A stretch of DNA of 64,000 nt from contig OZ024870.1 in the NCBI GenBank assembly GCA_964017185.1, positions 32,821,621-32,885,620 of the forward strand, read 5' to 3'. Below the pieces are notes generated by a model. The model had not been told where the DNA came from. It did not search any database and saw only the letters and a list, made by a program, of their open reading frames with translations. Origin of the DNA: Rugalucina vietnamica. Taxonomy: Eukaryota; Mollusca; Bivalvia; Lucinida; Lucinidae. The position numbers were made by a program, and so were the translations under genes. Positions 55,442-64,000 of this stretch are shown piece by piece (position 1 is the first letter of the stretch; each line of letters starts with the position of its first letter).

Positions 55442-56882
55442 AACCAGAGGACCAATGGTCCTGCAGACAACTCTCTGGGCCCAAAATATTTTCATAAACA
55501 TGAATATTCTGTCCATTTGCTTATTCCTAGCAAGTTTTTTTGCCATTAAATGACATTTTCCTATTTTTTCCCATTCAAATGCATAGGCGGCCTAAGTTGA
55601 CCTTGCTGTAAAAAAGGTCAAGGTCATCTCAAGGTCATGATTTATATAAACTTTGTAAAGCTCCATTGCCTGATGCTTCATGCCAAGTTTCAAAATCATA
55701 GGCCTTCTGGTTCGGAGATTTTTAAAGGTTTTTGCTATTTATAGCCACGGCGGCCATCTTGGTCATGTGACCTTGACCATTTATACAAACTTTCATTAAC
55801 TGTTCCTAAGAAAGCTCCACATAAAGTTTGGCTTTGATTGGCCAAGCGGTTTCAGAGAAGAAGATCTTTGAACATTACTGTAATATACATGTATATTGCC
55901 CCGGGGTGGGGGCAGACAGACCCCTGGGGTCCAAATTTTTTCAGCATCATCAATCTTAAGCCCATTTGCCCATTTCCTGCAAGTTGTTCCCTACAAATGA
56001 CATTTTAACACTTTTCCCCATTCAAATGCATGAGCGACCTATGTTGACCTTGCCATAAAATAGGTCAAGGTCATCCCAGGGTCATGATTTATATAAACTT
56101 TGTAGAGCTCCATTGCCTGATGCTTCCCACCAAGTTTCAAAATTATTAGCCTTCTGGTTCGGGAGAAGAAGATTTTTAAAGGTTTTTTTCTATTTATAGC
56201 CATGGCGGCCATCTTGGTCATATGACCTTGACCATTTATATAAACTTTCTTTCCCCCTTCCTAAGGATGCTCCACGTGAAGTTTGGCTTTGATTGGCCAA
56301 GCGGTTTCAGGGGCGAAGATGTTTCATTACTATGGAAATATACATGTATATAGCCCCGGGGCAGGGGCAGACAACCCCCCAGGGGCTAAAATTTTCCATA
56401 TACATTAATCTTCTGTCCATTTGCCTATTCCCAGTAAGTTTTACCCATTAAATAGCATTTTGCCATTTTTTCCCATTCAAATGCATTGGCGACCTAAGTT
56501 GACATTGCCGTAGAATAAAGCAAGGTCATCCCAGCGTCATGATTTATATAAACTATGATGGGCCCGCGTCCTCGATGCTACATACCAAGTTTCGTGGAAA
56601 TCGGCCCACTGGTTTTGGAAAAGAAGATTTTTAAATGTTTTTGCTATTTATAGCCATGGCGGCCATCTTGTTCATGTAACCTGGACCATTTATATAAACT
56701 TTCGTTCCCCCTTCCTAAGGATGCTCCACATGAAGTTTGGCTTTGATTGGCCTAGCGGTTTCAGAGGAGAAGATCTTTAAAATTGTGAACGACGGACGGA
56801 CGACGGACGGACGGACGACGGACGGACGACGGAGCATGGGTATACTATAAGCTCACCTGTGAGCCTTCGGCTCAGGTGAGCT
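55442..56882 (-). repeat. CTCACCTGAGC repeat, copy 4, inverted
   Basis: Minus strand, from GAGCTTCACC-type hairpin (AGCTCACCTGAGCCGAAGGC, read in reverse at 56852-56882) through three internal units with CCAAGATGGCCGCC and GGTCATGTGACC-type words to CCATTGGTCCTCTGG. It has a (GACGGACG)n tract at 56788-56832. Complete and better preserved than copies 2 and 3. Confidence 0.88.
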
Positions 56883-56884
56883 AA

Positions 56885-57403
56885 AAATCAATGTCATTGT
56901 ATACTAAATAAGATTTTAAAGAATTCAATAAAAACTCCATTCTTAGGAACTGTCCACGTGCTTTCGATGCCCACGCGTTTTAGTTCTCTGAAGTTTGGTG
57001 CCCTTATGGATATATTTTCAGTGGATTTTGTTCTTATTAGCCTATATATGAAGTAAACACTCTCCTTATATAAAGTTAACTTTGGCTTTGGAATCACAAA
57101 GTTCTGGTTTGTAATTGATCTCAAGGATGTCCCATGTGCGATTTCAGATCTTCGATTGAACAAGTCACTAATATATTGCGGAACCAAACCATTTGCCACT
57201 TTAAACATAACTTTAGCTTTATTAAGGAACAAGCTCTGTTCAAATGAAAGTAATTTTAATGTGGATTTTGCAGCTTCAAAATCATGGTATTCATTACCCA
57301 ATATTACTTTACATGCACGTCTTTGAAGTTTAGTTATCTTGGATACATTAAAATTAGATGCGTTTCCCCAGATAATATTACAATAGTTGAAATGAATAAA
57401 GAA

Positions 57404-57405
<2 letters not shown>
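56885..57405 (-). mobile_element. LINE C-terminal fragment (second LINE family)
   Basis: Minus strand. Upstream codons FHFNYCNIIWGNASNFNVSK, ITKLQRRACKVILGNEYHDF run into LKLLSFEQSLFLNKAKVMFK, VANGLVPQYISDLFNRRSEI, NFVIPKPKLTLYKESVYFIY, ending FIEFFKILFSIQ. This is the C-terminal domain after the reverse transcriptase of CR1/Jockey-type non-LTR elements. It is 5' truncated at a (TAAG)n tract (57405-57434). Confidence 0.8.

Positions 57406-57434
<29 letters not shown>
57405..57434 (+). repeat. (TTAC)n microsatellite
   Basis: A run of six or more TTAC units at the truncated 5' end of the LINE fragment. A smaller, complementary AAGTAAGTAAGTAAATAAAA tract occurs at 57686. Confidence 0.95.
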
Positions 57435-57435
<1 letters not shown>

Positions 57436-57715
57436 AACGTATAAAATACATGGCTTGATCTCATTCGCATCGACATTGACATGCTGAAAAATGATGAACA
57501 TGCAGTGCGCATGCGCAAACATCTAAACTTGTCTATAAAATTTGAAAACTGCGATATTTATGTAAATATCACTCCTCATATCCAAAGTTGTAAACATGTC
57601 ATGTTAAGTACTTTTAAATATCGACGAAGGTTCAGGTGAGTTGACGAAATTAGACGAGTGAAACGGAAATTTTTGGGAAGTCCGTTATAAGTAAGTAAGT
57701 AAATAAAATAAAATA

Positions 57716-58370
57716 AAACAGAGATCCTTTAAGATCAGTGAACATATTAATGAGAAAGGGGGTGGACCATACCACGGTATCGGCTACTTAAGCCTTTTCA
57801 AGTTGGTACAAGTTGGCAAGGATCAGGAAAAGGCACAATCAGAAAAAGATTCACACTCCAAAAACCGAGGTGGGAAAAAACAAAATAAACAATCAGGTAC
57901 TTATACCATGAAAACATATCGTAAGCCGAATGAGCAGCTATTTTCCCAATAGGTGGCCACTCAGTTACCTAAACTTAACTAAAAATATGAAAACATACAT
58001 AAGGCGCCAACAGCACAAACATTTTAAACACCAAGACATAAAACAAAAAGAACCACCACAGAAGTGTCGTATTGGAACGATCAGTAACACAAAGTTACTG
58101 GCGGGCTTAAACCGGTTTTACATGGCCATAACCTCACCCTCAGCTTCTGCAGTGGTTCATAACATTTAGTTAGTTCTTCGGTCCTCGTGGTGAATCACTA
58201 ACTAGCCAATGAATCATCAAGAACAAACAAATAAATTATGATAAACATCCTGATGAATCAAACACCAGTATACTAGAAAAAGACTAGTATAATTCAAATG
58301 GGACCAAATAAATTAAACGTTGGTTAGAAATGAATCTTAACCGACAATAAACCGATAAAGACTTTAAAGA
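57716..58370 (+). repeat. Dispersed repeat split by a retroelement fragment
   Basis: 57716-57800 (GAGATCCTTTAAGATCAGTG, ATTAATGAGAAAGGGGGTGG) and 58270-58370 (TTCAAATGGGACCAAATAAA, TTGGTTAGAAATGAATCTTA) are the two halves of the repeat seen whole at 15766-16060. Confidence 0.7.
57806..58268 (-). mobile_element. RT retroelement, 3'-end fragment F
   Basis: It runs from TACAAGTTGGCAAGGATCAG through CAATAGGTGGCCACTCAGTT, TACATGGCCATAACCTCACC and CTAGCCAATGAATCATCAAG to GATGAATCAAACACCAG. Nearly identical in order to fragment C, inserted within an older dispersed repeat. Confidence 0.88.
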
Positions 58371-58737
58371 GGATAACTACATTTAATGTACATGTATAAA
58401 TGAGAATAAGTGCAATAGCTAATCTTCCATGAGGCCCCTCACGAGGTAAACATGCATTACGGAATTGAATAATATGCATTTTCTACATTGATTCCCAGTT
58501 AAGTTAAACACCCGTCGTGCATTACAGCGTATTTTATGAGGGTGGGGCCTGAGGTTCGAAACCCATTTATTTATTTTATCTTTTGAATTTTATTTCTATT
58601 TATTCTGTCACAAAAGTATAACTTCGATTTTGACTTCTTGAATAGATATGAAGTACTACAGTAGTTAATTAAAATAATTATTTTCCTGTAATAATAAGGA
58701 TGGTGTGTATATACATGAACCTGTATATATATACGTG

Positions 58738-59190
58738 GCTCTTGTATTATACACCAGTCCTTCTTATTCCCACTCCCTATGGGTCTCTGAATAGCGGGGG
58801 CAAAGTGGGACTTATGTGCCGGGATTAAACCGCGGATGAGTCCCGGCAGTGCCGGAGATGTGCCGGGTTTTAAATTTCCCGCCTTCACACGTCCACATAA
58901 ATTCAAATTATCTATAGGTTGTATTTCCACAATTAATTACTTTTGTAGTCCTTATTTAATTATTTGCAAATATACCTCTACATTAACATGAAGAAATTCA
59001 AGCCCATCAATTCTAGGTTTTCATCAGATTTCCTCAATTATTATTGTCATCCTCCGGGATCCGGGGCTTTTAGCAGGGATTTTATCACAAATCTGACCCC
59101 ACAGTGCCGTGCTTTTAGCGGGGTTTTAACATTGAAAAGTTTAAAGCACCGCTATTTCTCGGCCCCTTAGGGGACCGTGGATACAAATTA
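58738..59190 (+). mobile_element. Diverged copy of the GC-rich foldback of intron 6
   Basis: TTATACACCAGTCCTTCTTA, GAGTCCCGGCAGTGCCGGAG, TTTTAAATTTCCCGCC, GGGGCTTTTAGCAGGGATTT, CACAGTGCCGTGCTTTTAGC and GCACCGCTATTTC follow the order of 23679-24142. The terminal GC-rich arms are decayed. Confidence 0.75.
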
Positions 59191-59373
59191 CATATAGGTT
59201 TTACATGCACAAAGTTAACATATTACGTTTGGTACATGTAAACACAGTAAAGACTTATTTGGTTTTCCAAATCGACTTATCCGAGGTTATTCATTTTGCG
59301 AAAAGGAACCTAGGAAGACAGAACATTTTAACAAACCAGCAAAGAATACATAGATAGAACACAAAGAATACAT

Positions 59374-59375
<2 letters not shown>

Positions 59376-59437
<62 letters not shown>
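59376..59437 (+). repeat. (GA)n microsatellite
   Basis: About 30 pure GA units. The Ser-Leu frames on the minus strand come from it. Confidence 0.97.
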
Positions 59438-59439
<2 letters not shown>

Positions 59440-59624
59440 TATTTCTATATTCTCGAAGAAGTGGCTGCAGTGGACACAGCTCATGACAGCCCTGTGTCAA
59501 TAGGCGTAGAATCTAGAGGGTTTGGCGACCATATTTTGTTGTAAAATAAATACAGGCCGTAGTTGAATAACAAGAGGAAGAAAATAAATATAAAACAATA
59601 TAATAAATGGGATTCGAACGCCTA

Positions 59625-60665
59625 CAGGGGTGTCCAAATCATTTTCTCTTGTAGCAAAATTTAAAACCCTTGTAGCAAAACCTCAAAATAAAAATTTTGA
59701 CCATTTCGACACCTCCCCCCCCCCCCAAAAAAAAAATAAATAAATAAAATAAAAAATAAGGGGTGGCTGAGATCAGCTCGGCTTTGACTTTTGCAATCCC
59801 CCCTCCCCCGACATATAATACATTTTTGGGCTTTCAGAAACAGTAGGGAGAGTTTCCACAACATTAACATATAGCTGTTCTTAATGTGAAAAATAAAAGA
59901 CAGTTTCACAAGTCTTTTTATAAAAGATGGCAAGTAGTCTATGCAAGATATATTTTGCAAATTTATTTATGCGCAACAGTAAAGTGAAAAGATAATGAAA
60001 ACACTAAATTGTAACATTTTTTTCCAAAAGCTGTTACTTAGTATCTAATATCTCTCCTACTGATTTTGCATTGAGTTGCTTCCCTTGTAGTAATTCATTT
60101 TATATAAAAATGTGTTTGCCATTTTGTTGTTTGCTTATAAACTTTTAATAATATCCATAAAAACGAACAACATACTGTTTGTCATAAATTGAAATTGAAT
60201 CATTCTATTACAATATTTAATACATGTAGCTATATGAATTTTCTAAAAAATAAATAATAATTTACAAAACGAAAAGTTTATTAATTTGACCATGCACATA
60301 TATTAAAACTTGTATATTGTACATCGTTAAGTCACTCTCCTTGTAAACCAGGAAACGGACTTCTTCAAAAACAAAAATCAATCTCTGGTCACAAAAATCA
60401 AAATCAATCTCAGAAGTCACTCTCCTTGTAAACCAGGAAACGGACTTCTTCAAAAACAACAACAAAAATCAATCTCTGGTGCTCACGGAACAACAAACCC
60501 ACAAAAAAAACAACCTCCTATAGTACTGGTCTCGCTCAGAGAGAGAGAGAGAAAAAAGAATCATTTGCTCTATTACAAAAAATAAAGAAAGAATTAAAGA
60601 GTCACTTGCTCTCAAAAGTAGTGAATACATGAATGATGGTATACATGTTTAACCTAAAACTGAAT

Positions 60666-60702
<37 letters not shown>

Positions 60703-61245
60703 CCCTACAAGCAAGTCAAAAATTAACCATCCACGCTCTCTTTTAATTCCCGCCAAAATGTCTTTTTCTGTTTATTCCCGCCAAAATGTCATTTGTGTCA
60801 ACAAACTTGACCTGAATTAAGTTAGGTCAGTTCATTCACTTATCGCTTCATTACACAAAAAGATAAAATACAAACACAGGTAAATTTGCCCAGGGCATGA
60901 AGATTAAGTTTATTGTCTAAAGTGACAGGTTGGGGTATGCTATAATCCCCCGATGTGTTCAAGCGTATCGATCGCCCGCTGTAAAGTAATGTTGTGTATG
61001 TATATGTGCGAAAGGGGTTTATACTGGTTCCCGCATTACGATTAGCAAAATTAATACACTTTATCTGAACCACAGTACCAGTTTATGATAATCAGAGGCT
61101 CAATACAGGATAAAATACAGAGGTCAGGTAGCAAAATTGTCACATTTTTTGGACAAAATCGCATGAAATTCGCAAAACCATCATTCGCATTTTTTAGAAT
61201 TCAATTCGCAAAAAAATGCGAAAATGCGACAGATGGACACCCCTG
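59625..61245 (+). mobile_element. hAT5-like non-autonomous element, 1.6 kb
   Basis: The ends are CAGGGGTGTCCAAATCATTT and, reversed from the right, CAGGGGTGTCCATCTGTCGC. Both sides are flanked by the 5-bp direct repeat GCCTA. CAGGGGTGTCCA ends are typical of hAT elements. The interior is AT-rich with an 85-bp direct duplication (60331-60477), a poly-A block (60668-60700) and no transposase. Confidence 0.88.
60331..60477 (+). repeat. Direct duplication, period 85
   Basis: GTCACTCTCCTTGTAAACCA, GGAAACGGACTTCTTCAAAA occurs at 60331 and 60416, each followed by AATCAATCTCTGGT. Nearly identical copies imply a recent event. Confidence 0.9.
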
Positions 61246-61259
61246 GCCTACCAAAACAT

Positions 61260-61490
61260 ATAATAAATACCTACATGATCCACGAACGTACTATCACGAC
61301 TATGATTGCAGCGTTGACCCATTGTGGAATCTAAATACATCTAACACAAAAGGGAAACCTCTTGATTCTCCGGAATAAGGCTTACTTTCCACATCGATTT
61401 TTATAACATATTTAACATATTTTGACACTGTAAATGGAATGTGCGATCTTTTGACATGACAATCAACATTGTGTGCATTACAGTGATGTA
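61260..61490 (+). repeat. Dispersed repeat, pair with 44520-44790
   Basis: It matches 44560-44760 through ATTCTCCGGAATAAGGCTTA, GGAATGTGCGATCTTTTGAC and ATGACAATCAACATTG. It lies immediately after the hAT5-like element. Confidence 0.6.
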
Positions 61491-61699
61491 CATTTTTGTG
61501 CATGCGTTATTTTACGTTTCATTAGCAAGATCAAAAATATTTAACATCAATTTATCTTTTCAAAGGGCAGCATTTGTTTTGTGTAGCAAATACCACAGGA
61601 CCATTGGTCCTGAAATTCGGTATTGCATGACCTTTCGCTAAGGTCATGTTGGTCAATGTAAAAAGTAAGCTTGACCTCTAATACTCAAATAATTAATGA

Positions 61700-63160
61700 A
61701 AATTTACCTTTTTAGGGGCCCCAGCAACCAATCAAAATAAGGTATTAGGGAAAAAGTAATATAAAACATAGAGGACTACTAAATAAACATTTTTGCAAAA
61801 TCTCCAATGAGACTGCAGAAATAGCAAATTTTCACTTTTCCCCATTATAAGTCTATGGAAACTGAAAGTAGCCATAGTAACCAGAGTTCTTATCTGACTG
61901 GAACAAAAAACAACTTGTTTGTAGAGGCTAATGCCAGGAACATGTATATGCAAAGTATCAGCTTCATAAAGCAAAATAGTTTCTGAGAAGAAGATGTTTA
62001 AAGATTTGTTTTTGAAAATTTGCCCTTTTTGGGGCCCCAGCAACCAATCAAAATAAGTGATCAGGATGAAGGTCATCTGAAACATAGTGCATTAATCAAT
62101 AACCATTTCTCTAAAAATAAAAATGAGACTGCAGAAATAGCAATTTTTCACTTTTCCCATTATAAGACTATGGAAACTGAAAGTTGCCATAGCAACCAGA
62201 GTTCTTATCTGACTTTAACAAAAAATTAATGTCAGGAACATGTATGCAAAGTATCAGCTTCATAAAGTAAACAGTTTCTGAGAAGAAGATTTTTAAAGAT
62301 TTTTTTTTTTCAAAAATTTGCCCTTTTTGGGGCCCCAGCAACCAATCAAAATAAGCGAGGAGGATGACGGTCATCTGAAACGTAGTGCATTACTCAATAA
62401 ACATTTCTCTATAAATAAAATTCGAATAAAATTCTCCAATGAGACTGCAGAAATAGCAAATTTTCACTTTTTCCATTATAAGTCTATGGAAACTGAAAGT
62501 TGCCATAGCAACCAGAGTTCTTATCAGGCTGGAACAAAAAAAAAACAACTTTTTTTGTAGAGGCTCATGCCAGGAACATGTATGCAAAGCATCGGCTTCA
62601 TAAAGCAAACAGTTTCTGAGAAGAAGATTTTTAAAGATTTTTTTTTTCGAAAATTTGCCCTTTTTGGGGCCCCAGCAACCAATCAAAATAAGCGATCAGG
62701 ATGAAGGTCAACTGAAACATAGTGCATTACTGAATAAACATTTCTCTAAAAACAAAATTCAAATATCTCTAATGAGACTGCAGAAATAACAAATTTTCAC
62801 TTTTCCCATTTTAAACATTTCTCTAAAAATAAAATTCGAATAAAATTCTCCAATGAGACTGCAGAAAGAGCAATTTTTCACTTTTTCCATTATAAGTCTA
62901 TGGAAACTGAAAGTTGCCATAGCAACCAGAGTTCTTATCTGACTGGAACAAAAAACAACTGTTTTGTAGAGGCTAATGCCAGAAACATGTATGCAAAGTA
63001 CCAGCTTCATAAAGCAAACAGTTTCTGAGAAGAAGATTTTTAAAGATTTTTTCGAAAATTTGTCCTTTTTGGGGCCCCAGCAACCAATCAAAATAAGCGA
63101 TCAGGATGAAGGTCGTCTGAAACGTAGAGCACTACTCAATAAACATTTTTTAAAAATAAA
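61700..63160 (+). repeat. Tandem repeat, five units of about 300-400 bp
   Basis: Units are marked by TTTTTGGGGCCCCAGCAACC, then AATCAAAATAAG, at about 61706, 62022, 62320, 62657 and 63062. Each also has AATGAGACTGCAGAAATAGC, AGTCTATGGAAACTGAAAGT, TGCCATAGCAACCAGAGTTC and TTTCTGAGAAGAAGATTTTT. The fourth unit is longer through an internal duplication near 62810-62860. All 68-117 codon frames here are repeat translation. Confidence 0.92.
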
Positions 63161-63718
63161 ACTCCACAGTATGGGAGCGGAAGTGAACAAACAACTGCGA
63201 TTGTACAGGACTTGCGACTTTGTACAGTGACGATCAGTCACTTGCACTCAAAAAGTAATCACGTGGTGTGTTAAAATGTTTACACGGCAGCCATGAAGGT
63301 GGATTTTGTTACTGGAATTTTGTTTGCGTTAGTTTTCACATATTTATCCCTTTCATTGATGACAGTGACATAAGAATCAATTACCGTATCTCTTGAAAAA
63401 ACAACATTGATCAGTAGACCTGGGTGTTCCCCCGATCTGGCCTGCTTTATAAAACAGTGTATTAAAATACGAAAACAGTATTAAATGCTTCTTTTTTATA
63501 TGTCCTGTTATCATTCAATCAACTATGTGGCGGACAGTCAATGAAAATGTGAGTAGATATGTAAAAGACATTAGATATCCGTTCAAATGTGGGTCAGTAT
63601 TTTTGGGTTAATTGTACGGTCACTTGTACTTTGATTGAACAGTCTCTTGCGATCAAGAAGAATTTAAATTGAACGGTCACTTGTGCTCGTGATTTTATAA
63701 GTGTGATATTAGAACATT
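63161..63718. other. Spacer with a thrice-repeated GGTCACTTG word
   Basis: No gene seen. ATCAGTCACTTGCACTC (63232), ACGGTCACTTGTACTTTG (63618) and ACGGTCACTTGTGCTCGTG (63680) are similar and each lies near a GATCAAGAAG- or CTCAAAAAG-like word. Confidence 0.35.
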
Positions 63719-63830
63719 CTATAATGCTAAAATTGGCCTAGTCAGCCATCAAAGAACTCACCAAAACACATGAACCTTATTTAAGAAATAATGATGGCCT
63801 TTCTCATTAGTGAGAGACGAACGAACTATC
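63719..63830 (+). mobile_element. LINE 3'-end fragment (family of 16661-19575)
   Basis: GCTAAAATTGGCCTAGTCAG, CCATCAAAGAACTCACCAAA, TTAAGAAATAATGATGGCCT, TTCTCATTAGTGAGAGACGA: the last codons and tail of the family. Only about 110 bases are present, a heavily 5'-truncated insertion. Confidence 0.85.
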
Positions 63831-64000
63831 ACTTATAAATGTCAAAAATGACAGCCATGACTAGGGAAAGCAATTTCACAGGAGATGCAACCCTGGATAT
63901 GGGTCTAATGTCTCTCGAGTGTGTGCACACTATTACATAAAAAGAGCAATGTTTTTGCTTAACATCATCACTAATTGTTTTCATTGTCTCCTTAGACTAT

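Noticed and set aside
1-64000. LTR retrotransposon or endogenous virus remains
   Set aside because: No long terminal direct repeats, protease or integrase motifs, capsid or envelope-like frames were recognised. The reverse transcriptase remains belong to non-LTR or related classes.

Overview
This is a eukaryotic, intron-rich, AT-rich and very repeat-dense window. The repeats suggest a marine invertebrate, most likely a bivalve mollusc: dispersed elements framed by a CTCACCTGAGC hairpin, MITEs with an internal GCGAAAACAAAGGCGC palindrome, a tRNA-head SINE and APE-type LINEs. That placement rests on recall of similar repeats, not on a search. Most short open frames here are repeat translations or chance.

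The one host gene I can reconstruct lies on the minus strand, 33.1 kb down to 20.9 kb. It is a divergent SLC1-family (excitatory amino acid transporter-like) gene. Nine coding exons join in phase at every junction to give 440 codons. They cover TM1 to the start of TM8, and the last coding exon or exons were not found. One or two candidate 5' non-coding exons lie at about 33.0 and 33.6 kb. Hairpin 1 and the TM7 NMDGT motif are substituted, so this may be a paralogue with altered ion coupling. A possible terminal exon of a plus-strand gene sits at the left edge (49-167).

Layout. 0-3.5 kb: possible gene end and quiet AT-rich DNA. 3.5-13.2 kb: three copies of the CTCACCTGAGC repeat, one split by a LINE (itself split by a TTAA-target MITE), another split by a 1.2 kb TIR element. 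13.4-15.4 kb: a hAT5-like element and a broken palindromic MITE. 16.1-21.0 kb: an array of decayed copies of the end of the last SLC1 exon, interrupted by a second LINE. 21-33 kb: SLC1 exons, with introns full of mobile DNA: a 190-bp tandem repeat, a GC-rich foldback, a TA-target MITE abutting a splice donor, an element packed with CATCG motifs, and TTAGGG-like DNA split by a LINE tail. 34-43 kb: truncated copies of an RT retroelement, a composite repeat family, and a 3 kb foldback carrying a SINE and a retroelement fragment. 44.8-49.8 kb: a 5 kb element with about 1.08 kb terminal inverted repeats, recurrent GGTGGTCAA motifs, a 145-codon basic ORF and a nested inverted-repeat element. 50-63 kb: more MITEs, palindromes, retroelement tails, a LINE C-terminus, a second hAT5-like element and a 300-400 bp tandem repeat. 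63.7 kb: another LINE 3' end.

No rRNA genes, functional tRNA genes, CRISPR arrays or LTR elements were seen.
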